Assembly: GCA_022747635.1 (NCBI GenBank)
Contig: JAKTNV010000041.1
Span: 4,192,453 to 4,256,452, forward strand
Source of the DNA: Hetaerina americana
Lineage: Eukaryota > Arthropoda > Insecta > Odonata > Calopterygidae
Direction: 5' to 3'
Length of the DNA stretch: 64,000 nt
Made by a program: the position numbers and the translations under genes. This document shows, in pieces, positions 50,262-61,974 of the stretch (positions within the stretch are counted from its first letter, which is position 1; every line of letters starts with the position of its first letter). The notes below the pieces were generated by a model. The model made no database searches. It was not told the origin of the DNA and was given only the letters and a program-made list of their open reading frames with translations.

Positions 50262-51060
50262 CCCTCCGGATGGACTACGAGCTTGACGTGATGGAAGGGC
50301 TTGTGCGTTCGAATGACCCGTAGAGCTATACTGAGGTGGGAGCAAAAAGAATTGCTCCTGGTAGGGTCACCCATGCCAAATAGGTCGAAGGTTAGGAGCC
50401 AGGCGGAAGGTAGTCCACGAAGCGTCTGTACCTCAGTGAGGCGGCTGCAATGGCGTCTGACCCCAGTGGGGCGGCCAGTAAGTGATGGTGTCACGTTAAA
50501 AACACTATTTAGAAAGGCAACGGGAAACCACCTCAATTATCATTCCCAACGAGCAATGATAGACGTTGATTAGAGTACGAATCCTGGCAAATACGGCTCA
50601 TTCTTCTCGGTTGTGTGCCGTATTGTGCCCAAGGGAAAGGCGAGACTTATCGGAGACGTTATGCTTACACGAAATCCTGACAAACAGGGGTCGACAGCAA
50701 CAGCTTATGATGGGGACTCGAATTGTTAGACCCTCATGGCAGGCAAAATGGAAAATGTGAAACGACGGATTGAGCGGGGGCATGCAGATATTTTAAGTCT
50801 GTGCGAGATGAAATTGTGGATTGCTGGTGAGATGAGTACGAGCGCAATATAGTATACGCGGAGGAGAGGAAAACCACCGCGGGGTGGCTGTAATATCGGA
50901 CGAAAGGGTAGAAAGTAGAGTAGTAAACATGGCTCGGGTGAGTGATCTATAAAATCAATAGAAGTAAATGATAAATTATTCAACGTGGTCATTATTCAGA
51001 TCTGCATGCAAACAAGAGCATTTAATATTAGGGAGGAAAACATAAGAGCGAGGAGTTTAT
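50262..51060 (+). mobile_element. RTE-type LINE, 5' leader and endonuclease start (copy R5)
   Basis: The leader 50270-50555 matches that of R3 and R2 (GGACTACGAGCTTGACGTGA, GGAAGGGCTTGTGCGTTC, GCTCCTGGTAGGGTCACCC, GTAAGTGATGGTGTCACG, AACGGGAAACCACCTCAATT). After 50600 decayed endonuclease sequence is visible: GTRIVRPSW, MENVKRRIERGHADILSLCE and HRGVAVISDERVESRVVNMA. The rest of the element is absent, so the copy is 3' truncated or cut by D4. Confidence 0.82.
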
Positions 51061-51237
51061 TTTAGGTCAGTTGGTGTTGTATTGGGCGAGACCGAGGAAT
51101 TCATGCGTTCTGTATCATTCTGTATCCATCCATTACCTAAATTAAAGGGTACGCTACGGAAGCATCGCGCCAAATGATGAGCCTCTCATTCCCTACTATT
51201 TCTCTCTTTCTCCTGCGACACCTTCCGACCCCAAGTG

Positions 51238-51765
51238 TTCATATTCCAAATGAGGCCTAACCAACGACAGATAACATTTATCTTTGACGTTTTCATCACC
51301 TTTACCCAGTACTCCTCTAATAAAGCCTAATTTTTGTTAGCTTGCCCACATATTCCCGTACGTGTTTCACCCAGCAGAGATCGTGAGCGGGGGCAACGCC
51401 TTGGCCAGTATTTAATTGAGTCTACTCGTTCCATTTCGGTGTTCCCAATGCAGTAGGTGTTCGGGAGGGAATTGCTCTTTCTCCAAAAATATATGACTAC
51501 GCCCATTTTTACGGTGCATTCTAATTTTTAAGTGTCGCACAAGCGTTGTATAGTATTGAGGTCACCTGACAAAGCTGCTGTGTCCTCATAATCACGGATA
51601 TCACGGTAAACCACGGCATCATCGGCAAGTGACCGTATCTTACTAATTACTACGGAGGCAATGCCGTTAACGTAAAGTAGGAATAAAAGAGGTCTGGTGA
51701 CACTTCCTTGGGGAATACCTGAAGTAACTTCAACTGCATTTGAGTTAACTTCAAGTTATTACTGA
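51238..51765 (-). mobile_element. D-family LINE, internal reverse transcriptase fragment (D4)
   Basis: The minus strand encodes, with frameshifts, the catalytic region and the C-terminal side as in D2: EVTSGIPQGSVTRPLLFL near 51690-51740, a decayed DD box near 51610, and HIRGLWASKN-GFIRGVLGKG near 51300-51360. It lacks both ends of the element. Confidence 0.8.
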
Positions 51766-51769
51766 CGAC

Positions 51770-54480
51770 GACAACAAGTCCATCCAAATGTATGGGCAGA
51801 TACAGGATTTCTGCGTTTCGGAGGCGTTCCGCTTGGGAGGAGTATCACCCAATCAATCGACGCGGACATCCAACATTCCCAATCGAATATTTTAGCCAAA
51901 TGCTCTCGGTCGACTCACGGATGTTTTTATCTCTCACACTTTCATTTTTTTGACTCATATTGGAAATGGAGGGAAATGCAAGGCATGATTAGGTTACCAT
52001 TACGGCAGTCGCTTCATAGTTCAATATTTTGTCGCATATTTTAATCTTTCCTGGCACATTTTGGATGAATTTTTCCCTACGACTTTTAAATAACCATATT
52101 CCTATTATCCCTGCTCCCGAGAAACCGGTTTCATCCAAGCCTACTCGGGTCAATATTTCGCACTGCGATCGGCAGAAAGCAAGTCTTTCTCCTAGATAAT
52201 ACACGTTGACTCACTTGGATAGCAAACGACAGGTAATTCGAAATCCGAATATTTAGAAATTCCCCAAATTTTGAAGGTTCCACATATGAATATATTTTCA
52301 CTTTTTAACTGACCCTTCAACATCCCCAAATTCAATTTTTGTTTGGGCACATATCGGTAATTTTGCATTGTGTATTTACAGTCAGTCGTCATGCATGATA
52401 AGGAACAGTTGGTCATCTAATTTTGACATCGGGCGCACCATGTACATGCAATGCTCTGATATTCCCGCAAGTGCATGCGAAATACGTGAAGGGCCCCGAG
52501 GTAAAACACTCGCAAGAAATTCTCTTTTGATCGCCAGTCAAAAACAATTGGCCCTGCACGAGAGGATCTTAAATTTACTGAAAAATGGAAACAACATTCG
52601 GAAAAATTGGTGCAATCTTTTGCAAACGGACGAGCAACAAAATTGAGTAATTCCTCTGATGAACAAAAGATTTAAATTGCAAAACTTTCAAATCAAAAAT
52701 GGACATAAAAATGCTTGAGCATAAAAATATTTGAAATTTTGATTTTTCCCTTTTTTTCACGCATAAACGGCTTCCTCGACATAGGCAATCTCGATGCAGG
52801 GAGGGAGTGCCCTCAATGGAGGGAGGGTCAAGCATAAAGGCAGGGGTGCATCTAAGTGCGATCTAGTACCGTCTCTCAAACTAATATCAAAATGACAGCA
52901 AGGGCTTTCCTAAGTGAACAGGGTGTCAATTGCCAATTTTTCCCGATCGTCCGCCGAATACCCCGAGATCGCCACAGAAGAGGAAAATTCCATTCCTTCT
53001 TGAGGTTTGCGGACACCCTGATGTCTCGACAAATCCCTTCCTTTCATTTATTCTCGGATTCTTTACTTATTTAATCGGGAGCATTACCTATTTCTAGGGC
53101 CTTTTTTGGACTGAATCTCACCGAGCACTTATCATCCCCAGTCCCTTCTGGAGCTGCTATTCATAAATTTCCTGTCTTCGTTCAAATCCTATCTTCGAGG
53201 ATTTTAAATAAATCAAAACGAGTCGACGATTATTTTCCCCAACGCTTGGTTCCGACCACTAGGAGACACATCGTAGTCTTCTTAACAGTGCCCTGCGATT
53301 CGGTTTGGGCTCATTCAACGGACGTGCAAATGTGTCCATTTCAAAGCAGACTAAGCGACCCTAAAGTAGGTTTGATGAATGAGGGCCGAGTTCCTCGCGC
53401 CACGGTGTGTGACATTAAGCCAAAGGAGGCTCCTTCCTCATCCGGTAAACGCCCTTGGTTTCCGGGACGTCCTGGCGTCCACAGTAATCACTTAAGATTG
53501 CATGAACCAAGGGTGTCAGAACCCTCAGACGTCGCCCGGATTTGGCACATGGACCCCCAGGAAGGCAACTGAAAAACGCTCTGCACGCTACGTCACGCGC
53601 GAGTACGTAGAGAGCGATTTCAATCTGAATTGAAGCACGCGGCGCGCTTCTGTTCTCAGGCGTCACCGAAAAGAACTCGGAAGGTTTCCTTTGACTTATC
53701 CCTCGACGGCGCCAATAAGGAGAGGATCACTTGACAAAATGCATCAGGGCCCATGGATTTCTCGATTGACGAGAAGTGGCTGAACCTCATCTGTTTTTCT
53801 AGTCCCCTTTTATTTAAGACTTCAGGGTTTTTTAGCAGAATATTTCAGAATATTAGGACTGATAAAGTTAACTGTTTCTCTAACGTCAATGAATAACTTG
53901 ACTGTGTATGAGTTTATGACTCAAATTTCACGGAGAATCGTTTTGATTTATTCCGGCAACTGACATAAAATGGAAATGCAAAAATGAATCCTGCCCGTCG
54001 CGGGCGTGCCGTCCCCCTCTTCGATGGCACCCATTGATTCACGCCGCCCTCCGAGGATCGAACGCCCGTCTCGGCCATACAAACATCCCCGGACAAAACG
54101 GAGCAACGCGACGCCAAGCAAAACAACAAACACGCGCGCGTGTCCATCTGTCCACTCTTTCCACTCCATCCCTTCGAAACGCACCCCCCCCCCCCACACA
54201 CCCCGGCCATTGCCTCAATCCCCGCATTTCCGAGTAAAACGTCGCCAACTTCCAAAACATAAATATAAATAAATGGCGTCCGCTTTGCCGTCGACGGAAA
54301 TCGGAGGCACTTCGGGGGAGTCATGGAGTTTCCGTTGTTTACACACAAACTGGTGGTCACTCGTATTCCATATTTCCCAGCCGAGAGTCACCCCAAGGAC
54401 ATGACATCGTTTCCCCCGATTTCCTCCGCGGTGCTCGGATTGGTTATTTCTCCTGCGGATCCCCACCCCACCCCCTTTCA
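51770..54480. other. Unassigned intergenic sequence
   Basis: No transposon protein, SINE head or convincing gene across about 2.7 kb. 53400-54300 is GC-richer with overlapping two-strand frames, and there is a C-run at 54184-54195. This is one of the longest stretches without a recognisable mobile element. Confidence 0.4.
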
Positions 54481-54713
54481 CTGGGGTTCTAGTAGGGATC
54501 CCCCCTTCCACTGGGGATTTAGTAGGGATCCCCCCTCACTCCCATTGGGGATCTAGTAGGGAACCCCCCATTCCACTGGGGATCTAGTATGGATCCCCCC
54601 TTTCACTAGGGATCTAGAAGGGATCCCCCTCCGTTTCACTGAGAATCTAGAAGGGATCCCCCTCCGCTTCACTGGGGATCTAGTTGGGATCCCCCATCCT
54701 TTCACTGGGGATA
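54481..54713. repeat. Minisatellite with 30-36 bp hairpin-forming units
   Basis: Seven full units and a partial one follow the form CTGGGGATCTAGTAGGGATC then CCCC and a variable pyrimidine spacer ending TTCA. Each unit contains GGGGATC and GATCCCC as arms of a short hairpin around TAGTAGG. Units differ by point changes and spacer length. Confidence 0.9.
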
Positions 54714-54737
54714 GTGGTGATGGGGATTTTTTTTATA

Positions 54738-54786
54738 ATAAGGAAAGGTGGTGATGGAGTTTCCTCAATCACACCTTTCCTTTTTT
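54738..54786. repeat. Inverted repeat (possible hairpin)
   Basis: AAGGAAAGGTGGTGAT and ATCACACCTTTCCTT pair with one bulge around a loop of about 13 bases. Confidence 0.75.
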
Positions 54787-54825
54787 TATTGCGGAAGCAA
54801 ATACAAAAAAATATCATACAATATA

Positions 54826-55057
54826 CCGTAAACCCTGAGTGTGTGTGTGGTTGCGACTTGTGAAGGTCAATTTGTGGTGCAAATACCGGATCGAGGGAGT
54901 AATTGTTAGAACTATTTATTTTATATTTCATTTGTCTGAGTGACGGGTCACTGGCGTCGGGCTTCCCGCCCCGTAAACCCTGAGTGTTGTGTGTTTGCGA
55001 TTCACGACGGTCAATGTGCCTACATATACCGGAGTGATTGAGTGATTGCTATAACTT
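54826..55057. repeat. Imperfect direct repeat of about 85 bp
   Basis: Units 54826-54912 and 54970-55057 share CCGTAAACCCTGAGTG, TTGCGA, GGTCAAT and TACCGGA in the same order. They adjoin the R1-like LINE fragment and may be its repeated 3' untranslated sequence. Confidence 0.7.
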
Positions 55058-55340
55058 TCTCGCTCCCTGTAAACCCCCCTTCTTTATTCCACCTATTAGT
55101 GCCCTTAAGAGTACGGCTTTGGGTTTTATATTCATTCCAAACATAATGCGTCCGGTAATTAAACATAGTGCGTCCGGGCTGATTGCCGAGTAACGTTTGC
55201 TAATTGCTAAGAGGCAGGGTATTTGTGCTTCTCTAAGTTTTCTTTCGATTCTGCTGTAGTGAACCTTATGACCCCAAATGGAGCAGCCGTAGATAACCAT
55301 TGGTATTGCTACAGCTTCGTATATCAATTGAAGGGAGTCC
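55049..55340 (-). pseudogene. R1-like LINE reverse transcriptase C-terminal fragment
   Basis: The minus strand reads IYEAVAIPMVIYGCSIWGHK, RKLREAQIPCLLAISKRYSA and ISPDALCLITG, which follows the pattern after the reverse transcriptase in R1-clade and related insect LINEs (Y-E-A/V...P...YG..IW, LL.I...YR..S..AL.VI.G). Only about 90 residues remain. It is distinct from families A, B, D, E, F and RTE in this window. Confidence 0.75.
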
Positions 55341-55783
55341 GTTCCAAAATTAGTTTTACAATACCTACGGGTAGCTTGAAAATTTTTTGTTTTTGCTGAC
55401 TATAAAATTAATGTGGGCCTGAGTAATATAGTATCTAGGGTTCTAGTCCCACTCTGCGGTGGCATTTGCACACCGCACCGTAAGCCTTCAAAGTTTGTGA
55501 CCATCATGAGGGGCGGCCTGTACCAAACACTAGCTGATCTCAAGACAACCGAATGTAACATCGTTCTCACCGGGAATACTATCCGATTCAAATTCAACAG
55601 TTACCGACTTCTACCCCCGATCGCAAACGCAGAAGCGCCCCCGGTGGCGACCATTCACCACAAACAATAATCGAGAGATGTTTTGCACAGGACTCAAGGG
55701 CTTCAAGGGCGAAGCTTCGCATTGCCGGGTTAGGGATCCAGACCGACCTCGGCTGGCAGTGACGAACTCACAAGTGAAACTCA
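55341..55783. other. Unassigned intergenic sequence
   Basis: Nothing recognised. Confidence 0.4.
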
Positions 55784-56685
55784 CATGGTTTGCACAAAAC
55801 AAATTTAGAATGATTTCTCCGCGGACGTGGACGGCTGGAGTTGGACGGTTTGTGGCGGGATAGGTGGTGGGAGGTCTTGGGAAAGCAACGCGACCCGCGT
55901 CAATTGTGTGTGTGCCATTACAGTGTGCTGATCACTACAGAACCGGACCCCTGTTCGAGGTCGCGGCACGAATTCACGATGTTCAATTAAGCAACGATAC
56001 GCGATACGATATATGAGTTAAGCTCGGAAAATCAGGTTCGGGAGATACAGCAGTGTCCCAAGTGATAGCTTTCTGCTTGCAGAGGATGTCCCAGGAAGGT
56101 AGATTGGAGGTTGACGATGAAGAATGCCCTGGACATCCATTAAACAGCACAGTGTAATGAAAATGTGCAAAATGTGAAACACATCCTCAATTTTGATTGA
56201 CCCCCCAAGTGTCAGGATGTTACCAGAAGAGTGCAATATTATAAACACCACAGAGAATTGCATTCTTATAGAAGAGTAAGTCATTGTAAAGGCGTGCCAT
56301 GATGGTCCGTCCCCAAGGTGTTGTCGGGAGACTGCTTCTCTGGCAATCTTACCTTGGACCACTTGGGCCACTGCGAAAGTGACCTGATTTTTTTGGAATA
56401 GGTGGTTACTGGTAACGAAAAATTGGTCTTTGAGTATGACCCAAGTGCAACCCCTTTGGGCACCATTTCGGAGCACTGTATTATGTCAAAAGGACCAAGA
56501 CGAGGTGTCTGAATGAGATTACCGTCGACGCCATACACGAAGCATACCAGAAGCGAGGCAGAGGCACTGGGATTGGAATGTCGAAACATAAGGGTGCTCT
56601 AAATGAAGAATTTCAGCGATTTGTGCTTTGATCTGCCATAAGTTTTTCCCCAGATTTATTCTGGTTATTTTTGGAACAGATGTTG
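55784..56685 (+). mobile_element. Mariner-like element M11, same family and deletion as M2
   Basis: The left end CATGGTTTGCACAAAACAAA and the right end, read on the minus strand from 56685 (CAACATCTGTTCCAAAAATA), are inverted relatives of the M2 ends. TA lies at 56686-56687. The internal order runs parallel to M2: TTTGTGGCGGGATAGGTGG, TCTTGGGAAAGCAACGCGAC, GACCCCTGTTCGAGG, and the catalytic block at 56395-56440, now GN-KLVFEYDPS. The following region joins the C-terminal EAYQKRGRGT-type segment directly, as in M2. Confidence 0.82.
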
Positions 56686-56689
56686 TATG

Positions 56690-58210
56690 CGGGAGACAAA
56701 GTTGAATTAAGCTTAACCGGACATTATGGAATCAATACCATTCGTTCGGTTTCATCCACAATTACCGTTTACTGTTGCGGTAACTGCATTTTAAGTGTAA
56801 GGGGCTGGCGTAACAACCTGGCTACGATTTTGGTGATTTTCGCTGTAATTTGGTCATTTTTAGTTTCATTGGAGTTGTTTTTTTAGGAATTTTCTTGAAA
56901 AAAACCAAGAGAGAGAGAGATACCCAACCCCAGGGATCACTCGAAAGGAGGAAATGAAATCCGTTTTGGAGTTGCGCTCGAAAATACATCCCCCTCCTTC
57001 CAACTCTAAAAGGTCGACTCGATTGAGTTTCCAAACGAGGCAACCGATTTTCATGCAGAGATATATGTTTTACATGGATGTTCACTTATGTGTTACAGTG
57101 AGTTTTTATTTCATTGAATAAATATCTACACAATTTTCCTTGAAAAACGGTCTGGTTTTCGACCTGCCTGATGCTGACAATCTTTCGGCCACACTGCCCT
57201 ACATCTTAGTTTCAAATGAGTCGTCCATTTCGAAGTCTGTAATAGATTTACGGTGTTCACAAATTGCAAAAAGTTTGTAAAATGTAGACATCGTTTCCCG
57301 CTCAATGTTAAAAACAACACTGACTTTATTTCTTTGAAAACTCGCTTTATGTAACATGATGTTAGGTAAATTAATATCAGGCGGGTGTGCAAGGAAAGGG
57401 GCATTAAATTGCGAAGATCGAAAAACGGCTCGCCATTCCAATATAAGGTCAGTTTATCCTAGGAGACAAAATAAACTTAGGATTGATAGCTTCGACTCAT
57501 AAATTAACATTCTATAAGAATTATTTACCGCTCTAAAACATATTCTGCCTCATATGGAAGATGACACTAATCTGCAACTCGGTCACTAGAGCTTCTCACG
57601 ATTGCACCTCCGAGAAAAGATCTTTTCTTTTCACAAAAATGGGCGAATTCCGAAGTAAAGGTGCGCTTTGCTGTGCAGTTAGCAATTTGCCCAAGTCCCG
57701 GTGATACGGCGCCCCCAGTGAGACAGGCGCCTCCGGTTGGCAGGTGTGCTGCGTCGACTGGGCCGTTGCCTCGTGGCACCACAGTGACTGAGCATCCACT
57801 GACTGAGCAAGAACGCCAGCTCAAAGCCCTCGCGCGAGACGAGGTGCACAATCCTTTACATTCTTGTGCAGTTCCTAACACATTGAAAGGCGCTAATTTG
57901 TTAAAATCACTGGATAACAATTAATGGTTACGGAAAATGATCGATAAAAATCACACCCTTTCGTTTATTTACAGAAAGTATTGCTTAGCTAAAGCATTAA
58001 TGTTGAAAAGTTATTATTAGCCCCATCGGAGCTATTCCCTCCCGAACGCATACTGCATTGGGAACACGGAAATAGAATGAGTAGGCTCCATTAGGCGTAA
58101 CCCTCATTCACGACCTCTCCTCGGTGAAATCAATATGGGAAATATGTGGACAAGCGAACAAAAAATTAGGGTAATTGATGGTTTCCAGCGTAACTTCATG
58201 GAATCGATTC
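56690..58210. other. Unassigned intergenic sequence
   Basis: Frames of up to 117 codons overlap on both strands. I recognise no family. 57199-57441 on the minus strand is somewhat protein-like but cannot be assigned. Confidence 0.4.
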
Positions 58211-58213
58211 AAA

Positions 58214-58482
58214 TTGGAAATTAAAAAATAGTAAATTTGTGATTCCATTGAAAATTTATTGCGATACGTCCCGGGTTTCGACGTTCAATTTTTTCATTTC
58301 CAATATGAATCATTTCCGTAAAGTTGCGCCGAACACTATCAATTATATCAAGTGCGCTTGTAAAGCAGTTACTGAGGCCAGCCTGTACAGAAGACACCTG
58401 AAAATGACGTTGAACGTTGAAACCCGGATCGTATCGTAATAAATTTTCAGAGGAATGACAAAGTTACCATTTTTTAATTCCC
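58214..58482. mobile_element. Second foldback element with a decayed hammerhead-like motif
   Basis: Arms 58214-58301 and 58399-58482 are imperfect inverted copies separated by about 97 bases. The right arm reads GTTGAAACCCGGATCGTATC then GTAATAAATTTTCAGAGGAA; the left arm read in reverse gives GTCGAAACCCGGGACGTATC then GCAATAAATTTTCAATGGAA. CTGAAAA at 58398-58404 sits where the CTGANGA core would be, with one core position changed. The order core, GTTGAAACC, GG, AATAAA is the same as in the 38.4-kb element, although the sequences differ. Confidence 0.65.
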
Positions 58483-58497
58483 GAAAAATTATGGTTG

Positions 58498-59018
58498 ATT
58501 GTGAGAACATTGGGTAAATGTGATGAAAGGATCAAAGAGAAGTGTTATCTGTCGCTTATTAGGCCTCTTTTAAAATATACTGCAAGCATATGGGATCCTC
58601 GTGAAGTTGGATTGATTTGCCGGATTGGATCGCGCGTTGCGTAGAGGAGCTAAATCTGTAAAACGTTGTTATGATAAACTTAGTAGCGTATCCAAAATAT
58701 TAGAGCAGCTAGGCCGGGAACCACTCTATGAAGCGAAGGTTAAATTACATATGAAATCTCTTTAGGGCGTCTCTTTAATGATAATGCCGAAAATCTATTA
58801 TTACCCCCATCGTACTGCAGTAGGAGAGATCACGTCAATATAATTAGAGAGATTTAGTGTAGAACAGATAGATTGTAAACATAATTTTTTCCTTGAACGA
58901 TAGGGGATCAGAATAACTTTTTCCCACCACGGTAGGATCATACTCGCGTCATAATTAGTCTGGTGGGTATTCACTCCCTGCCACACACCCTGGCGGGGAC
59001 TTGCAGGGTGCTAAAATA
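58498..59018 (+). mobile_element. D-family LINE, 3' end (D5)
   Basis: Decayed reverse transcriptase C-terminus (RTLGKCDERIKEKCYLSLIR and PLLKYTASIWDPREVG at 58500-58620; KRCYDKLSSVSKILEQLGRE near 58660-58720), then the D-type 3' untranslated region and terminal stem-loop CCCTGCCACACACCCTGGCG...GACTTGCAGGGTGC (58976-59011). Confidence 0.87.
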
Positions 59019-59019
59019 T

Positions 59020-60140
59020 TTTAAAAACGCGACCTCGCACCCGATAATGGCATATCCACCGAAATTTCCCATCGAAATTCTCGGGCCGATTTTCTGAGTT
59101 GGTTCGCGAAAATAGCTAGCTTTACACCACCCTCGGAATTAAGAACCGTCATCTGATTTGTCGGACAACTCTTTGACAGTAGAAATCCACAATGCTCGCG
59201 ACCCCTTCCTCCATCCCTGGGTGCGCGCACACATCCCCTCATTACTCCCCCAACCCCCCTCCCGTCACTTTACGCTCCCCCTCTCACACCCACACCTCCC
59301 CCCGGCAATGAGTGTCAATCCAAACTACACAGCGCGATTCCCAGCGGAAACGTGCGCTTAATTTGCTCGCTTGGAGTCTGTTTTCACGGAGATACTTCGC
59401 CCCGCCCCACCCACCGCGCTCCCTCGAGCCCACGCAGACACAATGGCCGCAAAGGACAAACTTCGTCCCTCTTCCCTCCCCTCCCCACAAAACACGCCCT
59501 CATTAATTTTCGCAAATGTTTTCGGGAATGCAAGCAAAATGCTGACGTCCGAAACGAGATCGGTAACCACGGCGAGGGCAAACAAACAGGAGGACACACA
59601 CTAACGCACGCACACAAAGATGATGGGAGGCTCCAGTGGGAATGCGCGTTGAAAACAGGGGCGGTGGGTGGCTGCCCGCCCCTGGTTTCATCGAAGGAAT
59701 ACGAAATTCATGGGCGGAATCCAAACAACTCGACGGGTCACGTAAATGCAGCGGGAAAAAGTTTTTACAAACTGGCGACGGGTATTTCGATTGCAGAACG
59801 TTTTCCGAGGGAAAACATTAAAGGAAGTGGCCGAGCGATGCACGAGGAAATGAAAAGTGCGAAGGGAAGGGGTGTCCCGGCAAACGAGAACGGCGTGCGT
59901 CGATTGGACGCCAGGGTGTCGGGATATGTGCAAAAGGTGGGAGTGGGAGAAGGGGGAGAATGGGGGAAAGGGGAGCAGGGGGGGTTGGTGCTGAACAAAC
60001 GACGGGAGCGATGCATGGAAGCAATCTGGCGAGTGAGGGAAACAAGTGACGGGCGAACGGCGCGGCAGAGCTACGTGCTTCCACGCCTCGGTTCAGTCAT
60101 GGACGTCACCGAAAAAACATCCAGCATGACGGCTTAAACC
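59020..60140. other. GC-rich block with a 261-codon open frame of doubtful coding status
   Basis: 59150-60110 is GC- and CpG-rich. The plus frame at 59352-60137 is open for 261 codons, but its product has no domain, signal peptide or membrane segment that I recognise. Five other frames overlap it on both strands, which is typical of GC-rich non-coding DNA. It could be a CpG-rich promoter or first-exon region; I cannot support a gene. Confidence 0.35.
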
Positions 60141-61165
60141 AGCGATGGAAAAGAAAACAAAATGTAACAGTAATAATGTTACAATACTTGTGCTTATTCC
60201 AAATACTTTAATGCTGAGAACATAGAAATAGAAAGGAAATCAAAGGACAACTGGTATGGGAGTCTTAAGACTACCTTGAAGAAAAGATCTACACTGAGAT
60301 TGCCGTCCATTGAATTCATTCATGCGCTGAAACGCAAAACAAACAAAAACCTTCGCAGAATTACGACACACGCTCAACTTGTCTCCAGTCTTGTACTTTA
60401 AAGCAAACAAGTTTTCATGCAGGTTAAGAATGAAATCAAACATATCGCATTTTAAAACAATCGTTATTATATTTTTGCAGTAGTGCACCAGCTTGTGGGA
60501 CGTGTTTGATAGATTTTGGCACTACGGAGTACTCTGCGCATTAGACCTGACGAACGCAATGCAAAATACCTTTACTCACCGAGCATACTATATTCGAGGA
60601 CTCAGGGCTATATTACACATATGACAAAGATTTAAAGCATGTGGTTTTGCATTACACACATGAGATATAATTAGGTGCCCTAATTACATTGGGAGGGCCT
60701 AAAATTGCCACATAATTAGAGAGTTTCATTGTCGAACTGAGACATTCAAGAATTGGTTTTCCCTCGCTCTAATCACGACATCAATAAAAGGGGGAGCACT
60801 AATAAGAGAATAATAGGTAATCGCTGTCGAAAATAGGGATTTAAAGATTAAATACCCACAAAACACTCTCTCATCACCCTCAAATGTCTGGCGTCTTCAC
60901 GCCGTGCGCCCTTGAGCCGGATGGGATCTAGGTGAGTGAAGATTAAGTCTATTGTGTTTGTGGATTGTCCGTTCGGAATGCGTAGAGTAGTAACCGGCCA
61001 TAAGTGTCTCAATTGCATGTTGGCCCGCCCTCTTTTAATGCGTGTTCTTTTCCTATTTGTGTAGACATAGCTGTTAAGCACGCAATACTGCCGATACATG
61101 TGGTGGGCATGATTCATGAGTGGTGTTTGGTCGCTCCCTTTCAAAGTGGTTTTAGTGGATTGCGG
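60141..61165. other. Unassigned intergenic sequence
   Basis: A minus-strand frame at 60240-60488 contains a splice-acceptor-like tract (TTTGTTTGTTTTGCGTTTCAG) and a donor-like CAAGGTAGT, but this is weak evidence. The frame at 60848-61234 is unassigned. Confidence 0.35.
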
Positions 61166-61169
61166 GGTG

Positions 61170-61264
61170 CCAGGTGCATGAGAAAATAGAGTGAATGTAT
61201 GTAGAATGGCCGGTGACCTACAACCCCCTGCCACACGTCCTTGCGACGGCTTGCGGGTTATTCA
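61170..61264 (+). mobile_element. B-type LINE 3' terminal fragment, plus orientation
   Basis: GGCCGGTGACCTACAACCCC, the stem-loop CTGCCACACGTCCTTGCGAC...GGCTTGCGGGTTATT, then the shared ATCTACATCTACAACTACAT tail region that also belongs to the next element. Confidence 0.78.
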
Positions 61265-61505
61265 TCTACATCTACAACTACATAATACCCCGCAAGCTGC
61301 CGCAAGGGCGTCTGGCGGGGGGCGTTGGGTCACCACCCGTAAATAGGAACAATACCACATTGGAAATGAGCAACATTGAAAACTACACCTACAGCGGCGC
61401 ACACACTCATGGCAAAAATCTCTTCATCCAACACTCATGCAAACACAGATACCATAAACCAACAGACCACTGCACCCCAGAATGCAGCACGAAAGCCATC
61501 TAACC
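61265..61505 (-). mobile_element. B-type LINE 3' terminal fragment, minus orientation
   Basis: Read on the minus strand, it runs from AGATGGCTTTCGTGCTGCAT (61501) through TTGCATGAGTGTTGGATGAA to GGTGACCCAACGCCCCCCGC and the terminal stem-loop at 61286-61322. It aligns over its full length with the B 3' untranslated region at 6726-6960. It sits tail to tail with the previous fragment across a common TACATC repeat. Confidence 0.83.
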
Positions 61506-61974
61506 ACTATATTGCGTGGATGTATTGTGTAGATGTATGTTTCATGGGCAGGGGTGGTTGAGGGACTGCTGATGCTCCCCTCTCCTCCGTAAGCCTTGCA
61601 TTCCTTTAAACTTCGAGTCGCCCTCCCCCGTTCAATATCTCCCGCGTGCAGCAGTGGCCTTCCCAGCCGCATTGCCGCCCATGGTGCGTGAAGCGTGCGC
61701 CTTCCTGAAGATGTAGGTCGTGTTCCACCCCCTCGCCTACAGCGATTCGATTCGATATCATCGGGGGAAAGATTCTCACAACCGTTCCACACCTCCCTCA
61801 TGAGGGCGGCCCATCCCCCTCTACGGCCAAACCAATTCATCACCTCTGCCCGGCCACTAGACCCGGGCGAACGACTAATCCACACAAATACGCGTCCCGA
61901 TGGAATTCGACGTTCATTCCTACAGATGTTTCCTTCACTCTAATGGTGTCGTGTGTTTCTCTGCCACCTCAACT
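61506..61974. other. Unassigned intergenic sequence
   Basis: Moderately GC-rich; nothing recognised. Confidence 0.4.

Noticed and set aside
54481..54713. CRISPR array
   Set aside because: Units are contiguous and variable, with no unique spacers of regular length; it is a minisatellite.
60240..60488. Possible host exon on the minus strand with acceptor-like and donor-like signals
   Set aside because: The signals are easily found by chance in AT-rich DNA and no neighbouring exon or protein family was recognised.
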